In this document: one piece after another, positions 6,765-14,975 of the stretch
Numbering within the stretch: position 1 is the stretch's first letter
Layout of the letters: every line of letters starts with the position of its first letter
NCBI GenBank assembly: GCA_017440965.1
Contig: JAFSGH010000013.1
Location: forward strand, 1-33,885
Length of the DNA stretch: 33,885 nt
DNA from: Clostridia bacterium
Lineage (GTDB): Bacteria > Bacillota > Clostridia > Oscillospirales > Acutalibacteraceae
Direction: 5' to 3'
Program-made: the position numbers and the translations under genes
Notes under the pieces: generated by a model
The model's input: the letters and a program-made list of their open reading frames with translations, nothing else
Databases searched by the model: none
What the model was told of the DNA's origin: nothing

Positions 6765-8486
6765 ATGAATGATATAAATAAGCTTTATAAATTATGGCGC
6801 GAAAAAGCCACCGAAAAAGAGGTTCTTGATGAGCTGATTGCTGTTGAGGACAATGAAGAGGAGATACTTGACCGCTTCTGGCAGAATCTCACATTCGGCA
6901 CGGGAGGTCTCAGAGGAGTTCTCGGTGCAGGCACAAACAGAATGAATGTGTATACCGTTTCTCAGGCAACTCAGGGACTCAGCAATTATCTTAATGAGGC
7001 TTTTGAGGCTCCGTCAGTTGCTGTCGGATATGACTCAAGAATAAACTCCGATAAATTTGCAAAGGCAGCCGCTGCCGTTCTTGCTGCAAACGGAATAAAG
7101 GTATATATCTTTAAGGAGCTTATGCCTACTCCTATAGTTGCATATGCAGTAAAGGAGCTTTGCTGTTCCTCAGGTATAGTAATTACCGCAAGCCATAATC
7201 CTTCCAAGTATAACGGATATAAGTGCTATGACGAAAGAGGCTATCAGATGACAGACGAGGCAGCTGAAAGAACTCTTAAGTATATAAATGACTGTGATAT
7301 TTTTGACGATGTAAAGACAGTTGATTTTGACGAGGCTGTAAGGGAAGGAAAGATCGAATATATTGAGGAAAGCTTCCTTGATAAATATTTCTCTCTTGTT
7401 CTTTCAAGAAGCATAAATCCCGAAATTGCCGCTTCCGCGGATCTCTCCGTTATTTACACTCCTCTTAACGGTACAGGCAACAAGCCCGTAAGGAAGATTC
7501 TTTCTATGATGGGCATCAGGAATGTCACCGTTGTTCCCGTTCAGGAAAATCCCGACGGAAGATTCCCCACCTGCTCCTTCCCCAATCCCGAAATAAGAGA
7601 TGCATTCAATGAGGCTCTTAAGATAGCAGAAGGCAATAAGGCAGATCTTCTTCTTGCAACCGATCCCGACTGCGACAGAGTGGGTATTGCCGTGCTTACA
7701 AACGGTGAATACAAGCTTCTCACAGGTAATGATGTGGGCTGTCTTCTTGTTGATTACATCCTTTCCTGTAAAAAAGCAAAGGCAGCTCTTGCAGACGAGC
7801 CTGTTATTATCAAGTCCATAGTTTCCTCGGATATGGCAACAGCAGTTGCCGAGAGCTACGGTGCAAAGGTCTGCAATGTTCTTACAGGCTTTAAGTATAT
7901 CGGTGAGCTTATGACAGAGCTTCAGGAGAAGGGTGAGGCTGACCGCTTTGAATTAGGCTTTGAAGAGAGCTACGGCTATCTTTCAGGTATGCACACAAAG
8001 GATAAGGATGCTGTTAATGCTTCAATGCTTATCTGCGAAATGGCTGCTTACTATAAAGCACAGGGTAAGACACTCTGCGATGTTATGGCTTCTTTATATG
8101 AGCGCTTCGGTTATTGGAATAATGCACTGTTTAACTTCGGCTTTGAGGGTGCAAACGGTATGAAGACTATGCTCGGTATGATGGATGCATTAAGAACAGA
8201 TGCTCCGAAGAGCCTCGGTGCAAAAAGCGTTGCAAGAGTAGAGGACTATAAGACAGGAAAAGCAATTGATACAAAAACAGGCGAAGAGACAGCCCTTTCC
8301 TATCCCTCTTCAAATGTTATCATCCTCGTTATGGAGAATAAGGATAAGGTCATAATCCGTCCTTCAGGCACAGAGCCCAAGATCAAGATATATGCTATGG
8401 TTCAGGGCGAAAATGAAGCAAAGGCAAAGGCTCAGACGGAAGAATATAAAAAGGATATTATGAAGGTACTCGGTATAGGTGAATAA
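6765..8486 (+). CDS. pgcA: Alpha-phosphoglucomutase / phospho-sugar mutase
   Basis: The 573-residue enzyme interconverts glucose-6-phosphate and glucose-1-phosphate (possibly mannose phosphates too), feeding GalU and wall glycolipid synthesis. The four signatures of the alpha-D-phosphohexomutase superfamily are in order: the phosphoserine loop TASHNPSKYNGYK (Ser143), the metal loop DPDCDRVG (300-307), the sugar-binding loop GFEESYGYL (398-406) and the phosphate-binding loop RPSGTEPK (532-539). Length matches Firmicute PgcA. The start at 6765 has AGGCGG 7-8 bases upstream and follows a promoter at 6702-6730; a further in-frame ATG at 6735 lies at the probable transcription start and has no ribosome binding site. 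A 30-codon membrane peptide follows after 1 base. Confidence 0.95.
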   Translation: MNDINKLYKLWREKATEKEVLDELIAVEDNEEEILDRFWQNLTFGTGGLRGVLGAGTNRMNVYTVSQATQGLSNYLNEAFEAPSVAVGYDSRINSDKFAKAAAAVLAANGIKVYIFKELMPTPIVAYAVKELCCSSGIVITASHNPSKYNGYKCYDERGYQMTDEAAERTLKYINDCDIFDDVKTVDFDEAVREGKIEYIEESFLDKYFSLVLSRSINPEIAASADLSVIYTPLNGTGNKPVRKILSMMGIRNVTVVPVQENPDGRFPTCSFPNPEIRDAFNEALKIAEGNKADLLLATDPDCDRVGIAVLTNGEYKLLTGNDVGCLLVDYILSCKKAKAALADEPVIIKSIVSSDMATAVAESYGAKVCNVLTGFKYIGELMTELQEKGEADRFELGFEESYGYLSGMHTKDKDAVNASMLICEMAAYYKAQGKTLCDVMASLYERFGYWNNALFNFGFEGANGMKTMLGMMDALRTDAPKSLGAKSVARVEDYKTGKAIDTKTGEETALSYPSSNVIILVMENKDKVIIRPSGTEPKIKIYAMVQGENEAKAKAQTEEYKKDIMKVLGIGE

Positions 8487-8487
8487 T

Positions 8488-8580
8488 ATGAATAAGAATT
8501 TTGCAAAGTTTGTGGCAATAGCACTTGCAGTATTAATGGCAGGAAGCGTCTGCACAGCCGCTCTGGTGGCATTTCTGTAA
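8488..8580 (+). CDS. Small hydrophobic membrane peptide (30 aa)
   Basis: An ATG one base after the phosphoglucomutase stop opens a 30-codon frame. AGGTGA five bases upstream, inside the end of the mutase gene, makes translational coupling likely. The peptide has a basic N-terminus (MNKNFAKF) then a long hydrophobic, Ala/Val/Leu-rich segment with one Cys, i.e. a single membrane helix or an uncleaved signal anchor. A terminator follows 22 bases after the stop, so the peptide ends the transcript. I do not recognise the family. The position, ribosome binding site and composition support a real gene; function is unknown. Confidence 0.6.
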   Translation: MNKNFAKFVAIALAVLMAGSVCTAALVAFL

Positions 8581-8602
8581 GTAAGCTTCTTAACAGTAAA
8601 GC

Positions 8603-8647
8603 AAGACGGAAGATCAGTTCAAATCTGATCCTCCGTCTTATTTTTTC
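8603..8647 (+). terminator. Terminator after pgcA and the small peptide gene
   Basis: AAGACGGA-AGATCAG pairs with CTGATC-CTCCGTCTT around a short loop (TTCAAAT), with one internal mismatch, followed by ATTTTTT. Confidence 0.88.
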
Positions 8648-8695
8648 CCCTCTTCACGGAAAGTCTGGGAATCATATTACTCACTTTAATCATTT

Positions 8696-8888
8696 TGTGC
8701 TTCGCACAGGGGCCCTCGGCGAGGGTTCCCAACGAAAAACAGTCCAACGGACTGTTTTTCTCCCCTTCTCGCAATTGCAAGCTTGAGAGATTTCGCACTC
8801 TGCCCAGTGCCACAAGAGGCTCTGCCTCTTGACACCGTGAGCTTTTGAAAAAGCTCAAGCAAAACTTTTCCCCGGCACTCCCGTGCCG
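8696..8888 (-). repeat. Hairpin-rich intergenic repeat, 3' of the M20 peptidase gene
   Basis: The 343 bases between the small peptide gene and the M20 peptidase hold no convincing gene but a chain of short perfect hairpins. They are TGTGC/GCACA (8696-8708), CCCTC/GAGGG (8713-8725), a 12-bp stem GAAAAACAGTCC/GGACTGTTTTTC (8734-8760), AAGAGGC/GCCTCTT (8814-8830), GAGCTTT/AAAGCTC (8839-8856) and CGGCAC/GTGCCG (8873-8888). Read on the minus strand it follows the peptidase stop at 8924, so it would be the 3' end of that mRNA. The 12-bp stem with T-tract can end transcription. It resembles dispersed intergenic repeats I recall from gut Clostridia; copy number cannot be seen here. Confidence 0.6.
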
Positions 8889-8923
8889 ACATCATTCCCC
8901 AAACTTTGTGTGAAGAAACAATT

Positions 8924-10246
8924 TTATCTGTAATTTTTGACAAAGTGCTTATAAAATCTTACCGCATCGCTTATGCAGGCGGTGTCCAGATTTTCATCGG
9001 GCATATGCACGAGGCCTAATTGCTTGTTTGATACCTTTAAGGGGGCAAATCTCAGGGTGCAGGGGCATACTGCTCTGAGGTGTCTTATGTCTGTTCCGCC
9101 TGAAGGCAGTATAAACGGTACAGCGGGACAGTCGGGGAATATTTCCTCGATGCATTTTTTTGTGTATCTGAAGCCGTCAGTGTTGATGTCTGCAGGCTCG
9201 TGATATTCCTCTGAAACTAATTCAACCGTTATGCCGTAGCTTTCTGCAATTTTTTGGAAGGCTTCTGCATCCTTTTTGAAATCCTCAGCCGAAACAGACT
9301 GAAGATATGCTGTCGCGGTGCATTTCTTTTCTGCGCTGCTGCCTTCGATTTTTGTAAAAGTGCAGGTGGTTCCCAATAAGCCCTCAGCCTGAGGATTGAG
9401 ACGGGGCATAACCTTTTTTATTACAGGTGCAAAGATCCTGAGGTTTGAAAAGACCGCATTAAGAGGAAATCCCAGATGAGGGGATATAAATGTAAACATA
9501 TCCCTTACCTGCTCATTAAGGCGTCTTATAAATATATCAGAGCCTTGAACTGCATTTATGAAATCCGTCATCTTTTCAACGGGATTTTTATTTTTTGCCT
9601 TAGTTATATCCTGATAAATGCTTTTAGTTGTGGCAGTGCAGGTAAATGTATGCCTGCCTTTTTCGTGGATTCCTATCATTGCGCATTTTCCGGCCTTTAC
9701 TCCGTCAACGGGCGGCTCAGTAATTGCTCCGCCCTCATCGACGATGACCTCGAAGGAGATATTTTCATTTTTGAAATATTCGGTCACGGCAGGAATTCCG
9801 TCTCCGAAACGCTCCTCGTTGTGTGAGGAAGCTATATAAAGATTGCAAGCGGGAGTAAATCCGTCTGAGAGTAATTCTTCAATAGCCTGAAACTCTGCAA
9901 AAAGGGAGGTCTTTGTGTCAAATATTCCTCTTCCCCATAGCTTGCCGTCGTGCTCCTCGCAATCAAAGGGCGGATATGTCCAGCCATCTCCTGCTTCAAC
10001 CACATCGTGGTGGGACATCAGCATAAAATTTCTCGAAGGATCCTTACCCTCTATTTTATAAAGCCAGCAGTCATCGGAGAAAATTTTGAGCTCTGCTTTT
10101 TTATGCACCTCAGGAAAAAGCTCCTTCATAACCTCTCTTAATTTCATAAATTCATCGGGAGTGAAGGAATCCTTGTGTGATACGGTCTTGCAGCCGATCA
10201 TTTTTCTCAGACGGGGAATATAATAATTTATGTCATATTTCGGCAT
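8924..10246 (-). CDS. M20-family metallopeptidase / carboxypeptidase
   Basis: A 440-residue zinc peptidase of the M20 family (carboxypeptidase S / PM20D1-like branch), cytoplasmic since no signal peptide is seen. Visible family motifs are MSHHDVV (first metal His and Asp), LWGRGIFDTKTSL (bridging Asp), SSHNEE with the catalytic Glu pair, and VDEGGAI. A dimerisation-type insert and, late in the protein, a GGTDIRHLR segment with the last metal His region complete the picture. The likely reaction is release of an amino acid from a peptide or N-acyl amino acid. The start is uncertain: ATG at 10246 is preferred over a GTG at 10255, since only the former leaves room for the weak AAGAAAG site. A hairpin-rich repeat follows its stop. 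Confidence 0.85.
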   Translation of the reverse strand: MPKYDINYYIPRLRKMIGCKTVSHKDSFTPDEFMKLREVMKELFPEVHKKAELKIFSDDCWLYKIEGKDPSRNFMLMSHHDVVEAGDGWTYPPFDCEEHDGKLWGRGIFDTKTSLFAEFQAIEELLSDGFTPACNLYIASSHNEERFGDGIPAVTEYFKNENISFEVIVDEGGAITEPPVDGVKAGKCAMIGIHEKGRHTFTCTATTKSIYQDITKAKNKNPVEKMTDFINAVQGSDIFIRRLNEQVRDMFTFISPHLGFPLNAVFSNLRIFAPVIKKVMPRLNPQAEGLLGTTCTFTKIEGSSAEKKCTATAYLQSVSAEDFKKDAEAFQKIAESYGITVELVSEEYHEPADINTDGFRYTKKCIEEIFPDCPAVPFILPSGGTDIRHLRAVCPCTLRFAPLKVSNKQLGLVHMPDENLDTACISDAVRFYKHFVKNYR

Positions 10247-10387
10247 AAGCTTCACGCTTTCTTAAGTTTTGTTATATAGGACACCGTAATCCGACCCGTA
10301 TGGAGCGGAGATTATAAATCATAAAGTAATTCGTATAATATCTGTTAATGCTTTTTGTCCGGTTTATCCTTTTTTTGTCGGGACTTA

Positions 10388-11635
10388 TTAAATCAGGTCA
10401 GTAAGTGTTGCAAGTGAGTCTGTTATAATATCGGGAATGTGGGAATCAAGGTCTTCCTTGTGACCGCTTCTGACTAAGATATTTTTTCCTATACCCGCTT
10501 TTTTGCCGGCTTCAATGTCCGATAATTTATCTCCCACGAGAATGCTGCTTTCGAGGTCGATGATGATTCCCTTTTTTTGGGAGTCCTCTATTGCCCGTTT
10601 TATCATTCCGTCGCCGGGCTTTCTGTCGGGTGAATATTTTTTATATTCTGCTATCACACCGTCTTCGTGGTAAGGGCAGTAGTATATGCCGTCTATATGC
10701 GTTTTGTCTCTGATAAGCTCCAGCATAAAGCTGTGAAGGGTATGTACATCCTCTTCGGTATAAAGTCCCTTTGCAACTCCTGCCTGATTGGTTATTACGA
10801 ATATCAGATATCCCTTTTCCCGAAGCTCCTCTATAGCCTGCACGGCACCGTCGATGAATTCAAAGTCCTCAGGCTTATAAAGATGGTGCTTTTCTTTGCA
10901 GATAACTCCGTCGCGGTCAAGAAAGGCTGCCTTGAATATGTTTTCTCCGAATAAAAGCGGAATCTCGGTATTTGCTCTGAAATATGCTTCGGGGACGCCC
11001 ATATCGATAAAATAACCCTCCGATAAAAGGGCATAAAGCCCGTCCTGAGCCTTTTCAAGAATCTCCTTTTCAAAAGAAAACCTGCCGTTTTTGAAGGAGT
11101 CAAAAACCGATTTTCGGATAATATAAACTCCGCCGTTTATATAGCCGTCTTTATTTTCCTTTTTTTCCAGAAAGGATATTATTTTGCCGTCACTGTCTGT
11201 TTTAATCGTGGAATGCCTTGTGCAGTCGGGCATTTTTTTTGCGGCAAGGACTATATCTGCATTTTTATCGGTGAAAAGCGAAAAAAGTGCATCTGTATCT
11301 GCATCAAAATAAGTATCACCGTTTAATACAAGAGCGTAGTCATTCTCTATATATCTGAATGCCTGCTTTATTGCTCCGCCCGTGCCGAGAGGCTCCTTTT
11401 CAACCGAATATATAAGCTTCATACCGAGATATTCATCCTTGAAATACTCATATATCTGTTCATTCTTGTAAGAGACGGCAAGAACTGCTTTTTCAAAGCC
11501 CTTATTTTTAAGATCTCTCAGCACATATGCCAAAAAAGGACGGCCGCCTGCGGGAGCCATCACTTTTTGTCTGTCTGAAACTGTATGAGCGAGCCTTGTG
11601 CCCAGGCCGCCTGCTAAAACTATTGCTTCTTTCAT
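10388..11635 (-). CDS. Fusion: heptose-1-phosphate nucleotidyltransferase (HddC-like) + heptose bisphosphate phosphatase (GmhB-like)
   Basis: Residues 1-230 are a sugar-nucleotidyltransferase with AGGLGTR (8-14) and LNGDTYFD (104-111), as in D-glycero-alpha-D-manno-heptose-1-phosphate guanylyltransferase. Residues 233-415 are a HAD phosphatase with LDRDG (nucleophile Asp240, acid/base Asp242), VITNQAG, RKPGDGM and VGDKLSDIEAG, closest to GmhB, which removes the 7-phosphate of heptose-1,7-bisphosphate. The two steps are consecutive in the GDP-heptose pathway (phosphatase then nucleotidyl transfer), so fusion is logical. Odd point: GmhB usually has a zinc loop CxH...CxC. Here CPYH is present but the second Cys pair is replaced (KYSPDRKP). 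It is the last gene of the operon and overlaps the cupin by 4 bases (ATGA). Confidence 0.85.
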   Translation of the reverse strand: MKEAIVLAGGLGTRLAHTVSDRQKVMAPAGGRPFLAYVLRDLKNKGFEKAVLAVSYKNEQIYEYFKDEYLGMKLIYSVEKEPLGTGGAIKQAFRYIENDYALVLNGDTYFDADTDALFSLFTDKNADIVLAAKKMPDCTRHSTIKTDSDGKIISFLEKKENKDGYINGGVYIIRKSVFDSFKNGRFSFEKEILEKAQDGLYALLSEGYFIDMGVPEAYFRANTEIPLLFGENIFKAAFLDRDGVICKEKHHLYKPEDFEFIDGAVQAIEELREKGYLIFVITNQAGVAKGLYTEEDVHTLHSFMLELIRDKTHIDGIYYCPYHEDGVIAEYKKYSPDRKPGDGMIKRAIEDSQKKGIIIDLESSILVGDKLSDIEAGKKAGIGKNILVRSGHKEDLDSHIPDIITDSLATLTDLI

Positions 11636-12006
11636 ACTTTTTCGTCTGAGATTATATCCTTTGTTCCGTCAGCGTTTTCCACGCATTTTGTGTAAAGTCC
11701 CACAAGATATGTATCCTCAAGGTAGATGAAGGAATGCCTTACATTTTCGTTTACAAGAAACATATCGCCGTCAGAAAATGTGTATTCCTCTTCCTTATCC
11801 TGATATTTTGCGGAAAAGCTGATTTTTCCTTTTATTATGTAAAAAAGCTCTTTTGTATTTTTATGATAATGGAAATTTCCCCGCACGGCTCCTGCCTTTG
11901 TAAATACTGCATTTACCTGAGAAAAGCCCTCGTGAACTATCTGAGTGATAGTCCCTCTTTCATCTGTGAATGTAAAATCGGGGGATAATATTTCAATAAG
12001 CTTCAT
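11632..12006 (-). CDS. Single-domain cupin, probable sugar-modifying protein
   Basis: A 124-residue protein with one cupin barrel. The first cupin motif is NFHYHKNTKELFYIIKGKI (two His, Glu) and the second is FSDGDMFLVNENVRHSFIYL with the last His. Spacing and size resemble the sugar 3,4-ketoisomerase/WxcM group and other cupins found in nucleotide-sugar operons. It lies between an SDR enzyme (4-base gap) and the HddC-GmhB fusion (4-base overlap), so it is translated with them. It may isomerise or epimerise the heptose nucleotide, or sense a metabolite; the reaction is inferred from context only. Confidence 0.72.
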   Translation of the reverse strand: MKLIEILSPDFTFTDERGTITQIVHEGFSQVNAVFTKAGAVRGNFHYHKNTKELFYIIKGKISFSAKYQDKEEEYTFSDGDMFLVNENVRHSFIYLEDTYLVGLYTKCVENADGTKDIISDEKV

Positions 12007-12010
12007 ACTG

Positions 12011-12946
12011 TCACACGTTTCCGTAGATGTTATTTTTTATTATTGAATAAGCCTTTATAAGCTCTTCTATTCCGTCATCAATGGTGTACTGAGGTCTCCA
12101 GCCCATACTCTCAAGCCTTTCATTTGAGACAAGATAATTTCTCTTATCGGGATCAGTGCCTATCGGCGCTTCAAGATATAAGAAGGAGGGAATATGCTGT
12201 TTTATCTTTTCACATAATTCAAGCTTTGAGAGATTGGCATCCGATAAGCCGCAGTTATACTGCCTGCCCTTCATTTTTTCGAAATTTTCCATGGCGAATA
12301 TGAATGCTCCTGCCGCGTCTCTTACATGCAGATAATTTCTCATAAAGGAGCCTTCAAAAACTATAAGAGAACGGTCAAATACCGCACGGTAGGTAAAGTC
12401 ATTTACGAGAAGATCGGTCCTCATTCTGGGAGATGCTCCGAAAAGCGTTGCAAAACGGAATGTCAGGGAATCGCCCGCCTGAAGGACAGCCCGTTCGGCA
12501 GCCATTTTTGTTTTGCCGTAAAGAGATATTGGCTCAATAGGGGAGTCCTCTGTGCAGTAGGTCTGACCCTGTCCCAGACCGTAGCCGCTGTTTGTACAGG
12601 GGAAGATTATTTTCTGTCCTTTTTTTCTCAGTCTCAGTATGAGCTTTACCGCATCGAGATTTGTGCTTACTGCGGCAGTTTCATCCTTATCGCATACGGG
12701 AAAGCCGACAAGTGCCGCAAGAGGGAAGATGAAATCCTTTCCTTCAATATGCTTTTTTATAAGCTCTTCATTCCTGCAGTCGCCGTTTACTATTGTGAAA
12801 TTTTTATTGGTACAGCAGGCAAGAAGTGAGCTCTGCTTATATAAAAAGCTGTCTATAACAGTGACCTTATGCCCTCTTTCCAAAAGCATAGGAGTCAACA
12901 CTGAGCCTATATAGCCTGCACCGCCCGTTATTAAAATATCTGCCAT
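12011..12946 (-). CDS. NAD-dependent sugar epimerase/dehydratase (extended SDR)
   Basis: A 311-residue extended short-chain dehydrogenase with the Rossmann motif GGAGYIGS (8-15), the catalytic YGKTK (Tyr-x-x-x-Lys) and a Ser/Thr-bearing PCTNSGYG strand end. The C-terminal part has the nucleotide-sugar binding pattern NYLHVRDAAGA. The family acts on UDP-, GDP- or dTDP-sugars as epimerases, dehydratases or reductases. Context points to a heptose nucleotide. It follows hddA by 12 bases with AGGAAG as ribosome binding site and precedes the cupin by 4 bases. The exact substrate cannot be assigned. Confidence 0.85.
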   Translation of the reverse strand: MADILITGGAGYIGSVLTPMLLERGHKVTVIDSFLYKQSSLLACCTNKNFTIVNGDCRNEELIKKHIEGKDFIFPLAALVGFPVCDKDETAAVSTNLDAVKLILRLRKKGQKIIFPCTNSGYGLGQGQTYCTEDSPIEPISLYGKTKMAAERAVLQAGDSLTFRFATLFGASPRMRTDLLVNDFTYRAVFDRSLIVFEGSFMRNYLHVRDAAGAFIFAMENFEKMKGRQYNCGLSDANLSKLELCEKIKQHIPSFLYLEAPIGTDPDKRNYLVSNERLESMGWRPQYTIDDGIEELIKAYSIIKNNIYGNV

Positions 12947-12958
12947 AAGAACACTTCC

Positions 12959-13936
12959 TTATTTTCCGCTGTAAAGTACCGTGCTTCCGCTGTTTTCAAA
13001 GCTGAAGGGGACATACATATAGCCTTCAAGTGCCGCCCGTACCTTGCTTTGATATTTTTGCGGAACATATAAAAGCAGAAATCCGCCGCCGCCTGCTCCG
13101 AGGAGCTTTCCGCCTGCCGCACCGTTTTTCATTGCTTTTTCATAGATCGTATTTATCTCATCCGTAGCAATATTGTCGGCAAGAGTCGCTTTCATTGACC
13201 AGGACTCAGCCATAAGCTCTCCGAACTGAGATAAGGGATGGTCTCCCGTAAGTATCATTTCACCTGCCGAAACAAGGCTTTTCATCTTATGCAGTGTTTC
13301 GGTGTTTGTTTTTATGTTGTTCGTCTGCTCTTTGGCAATGATCGATGATACACGGCTTTGCCCTGAGAAAAAGAGCATAAGCTCTGAATTCAGCTCGTTA
13401 AGTCTTTTCTCCGTAATATCAACGGGAGTTACGGTAAAGCCGTTTTTGTCGAAATCTATTCTGTTAAGCCCGCCGTATGCCGCCGCTATCTGATCCTGAA
13501 TGCCTCCGTGCTCACGGCAAAGCTCCCTTTCAAGAAGTATAGCCTCTGTTGCAAGCTTCTTTGCATCCGTATATCTTCCTCTTAGAGTGTGTACGCTGTT
13601 GAGAAGTCCCACAGCAAATGAGGAGCTTGAGCCTATTCCCGTTCTTGCGGGAAGATCCGCATCATAGCTTATCTGAAGTCCCGTTTCGTGAAGATATTTG
13701 AGTGCTTCCCTCACAAGAGGATGTGTCAGCTCATCAGGGGAGTCAAATCTTTCTATCTTTGAATATGTAAACTGATTTTTATATGTAAAAAACGGAGGCA
13801 GCTCTCTTACGGTTACAAAGCAATACTTATTAAAGGTAGCAGATAATACACTGCCGCCGTAGCTTTTATAATATTCACTGAAGTCTGTACCGCCGCCGAA
13901 AAATGACATTCGGAAGGGAGTTTTTGTAATTACCAT
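12959..13936 (-). CDS. hddA: D-glycero-D-manno-heptose-7-phosphate kinase (GHMP kinase)
   Basis: A 325-residue GHMP-superfamily kinase. It starts with the HddA-type RMSFFGGGTDFSEYY, carries the ATP loop PARTGIGSSSSFAVGLLN (96-113) and ends with the third motif GKLLGAGGGGFLLLY. HddA phosphorylates D-glycero-D-manno-heptose-7-phosphate at C1 to the alpha-1,7-bisphosphate, the step before GmhB and HddC, both found fused downstream in this operon. The start at 13936 lies 8 bases after the preceding stop with a weak ribosome binding site, so coupling is likely. Related fucokinase-like sugar kinases share the fold, but neighbours favour the heptose assignment. Confidence 0.87.
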   Translation of the reverse strand: MVITKTPFRMSFFGGGTDFSEYYKSYGGSVLSATFNKYCFVTVRELPPFFTYKNQFTYSKIERFDSPDELTHPLVREALKYLHETGLQISYDADLPARTGIGSSSSFAVGLLNSVHTLRGRYTDAKKLATEAILLERELCREHGGIQDQIAAAYGGLNRIDFDKNGFTVTPVDITEKRLNELNSELMLFFSGQSRVSSIIAKEQTNNIKTNTETLHKMKSLVSAGEMILTGDHPLSQFGELMAESWSMKATLADNIATDEINTIYEKAMKNGAAGGKLLGAGGGGFLLLYVPQKYQSKVRAALEGYMYVPFSFENSGSTVLYSGK

Positions 13937-13944
13937 ACCGTTTT

Positions 13945-14829
13945 TCAGAATGTAAGCCCGGTGTTTTTTGCAATGCCGAGCTTCTTTGATAATGCATTGC
14001 TCATTATTATGTCGTCTGCTCTTTTTTCGGTGAAAATACCGAGCTCCTTTTTTGTGCAGGGAACTACAAGTGAGCTTTTTGCTCCTACTGTTTTTGCTAT
14101 CCTGAGTCCGATCTCATATTTTGATACTGCTTCATCGGAGCAGATATTGATAACAGGCTCTTTTGTGTCGGATAAGGCGAGCTTATATGTGATTTCTGCC
14201 GCTGTGGAGTAGCTTAAGGCAGAGCGTACCCAGTCAGTGAGCATAAACACCTGTTCTCCGTTTTTAAGAGTTTTTGCTACTTCGTCATAAAAATGCTTTT
14301 TATCCGCATTAAGAGAGGGAGCACACATATATGAATACCTTGCGACGGTGTAGCCGTGTTTTCTTGTTATATTCTCGGCAAGAAGCTTCTGTCTGCCGTA
14401 GATGTTTATGGGAGCCGTATCATCCTTTTCCGTAAAAATATGTCCGTTTATGCTTTCACCGTAAACGGTGTCGGAGGAGGAATATATAAGTCTTTTTATG
14501 TTGAGTCCCGAAAGCTCATTCAGGAAATTTTCATAGCATACCGTATTTATGAATTCAGCCTCCTGAGGTGCTTTCTTTACTATATCGGGATTATGCACTG
14601 CCGCAAGAAATATGATCTTTATGTCATCGAATTGCGAGAGAAGGCTTACAGCCTTTTTTATTGAGTCCTTGTCATTCAGTTCAAAGCGGGTATCCGTTTT
14701 GTTGTCAGCCTCAGGTAAAAATACCGAGCTGTGGTTCAGACACACAAGATGCTCGTGAGAGGGCAGTGATAAAATATATTTCTGCAGATATGTACCGAAA
14801 AAACCGTCTGCACCGACAACACAAATCAA
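13945..14829 (-). CDS. NAD(P)-dependent sugar reductase/epimerase, RmlD-like SDR
   Basis: A 294-residue SDR with Rossmann motif VVGADGFFGTYL at the N-terminus, SSSDTVYG with the catalytic Ser region, and YGRQK (Tyr-x-x-x-Lys). The shape resembles RmlD/GMER-type reductases of nucleotide 4-keto sugars. It is the first gene of the heptose operon, under a consensus-like promoter at 14863-14891. The start is TTG at 14829: GGTGAG lies 8 bases upstream and no ATG with a better site exists. With the second SDR and the cupin it could convert GDP-heptose into a deoxy or epimerised form; that is inference. Confidence 0.8.
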   Translation of the reverse strand: MICVVGADGFFGTYLQKYILSLPSHEHLVCLNHSSVFLPEADNKTDTRFELNDKDSIKKAVSLLSQFDDIKIIFLAAVHNPDIVKKAPQEAEFINTVCYENFLNELSGLNIKRLIYSSSDTVYGESINGHIFTEKDDTAPINIYGRQKLLAENITRKHGYTVARYSYMCAPSLNADKKHFYDEVAKTLKNGEQVFMLTDWVRSALSYSTAAEITYKLALSDTKEPVINICSDEAVSKYEIGLRIAKTVGAKSSLVVPCTKKELGIFTEKRADDIIMSNALSKKLGIAKNTGLTF

Positions 14830-14862
14830 AAAATCTCACCGCCATTTAAATATATATAATAT

Positions 14863-14891
14863 ATTATATATCAGTATAAGTGATAAGTCAA
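14863..14891 (-). promoter_or_regulatory. Promoter of the heptose operon
   Basis: On the minus strand TTGACT, 17 bases, TATAAT, 34 bases before the TTG start of the first SDR gene. Confidence 0.82.
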
Positions 14892-14926
14892 TTGCCATTT
14901 GAAGAGTGTCGGCAGGCTACTGTCAC

Positions 14927-14966
14927 AAAAAGAACGGTGCAGACTGTAAATATAAGTCTGCACCGT
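14927..14966 (-). terminator. Terminator after the dockerin-protein operon
   Basis: A perfect 12-bp stem (ACGGTGCAGACT with AGTCTGCACCGT, 9-nt loop) just past the stop at 14976, followed on the minus strand by TCTTTTTG. Confidence 0.88.
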
Positions 14967-14975
14967 AAAATTTAA

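Noticed and set aside
8619-8943. Two overlapping minus-strand open frames of about 80 codons in the hairpin-rich repeat
   Set aside because: They run through six perfect hairpins and a terminator, have no ribosome binding site and show repeat-derived composition; treated as non-coding.
10256-10387. Terminator after the heptose operon
   Set aside because: GTCC/GGAC pairing around an A/T-rich stretch is too weak to call; the M20 gene may be partly read from the upstream operon or from an unrecognised promoter here.
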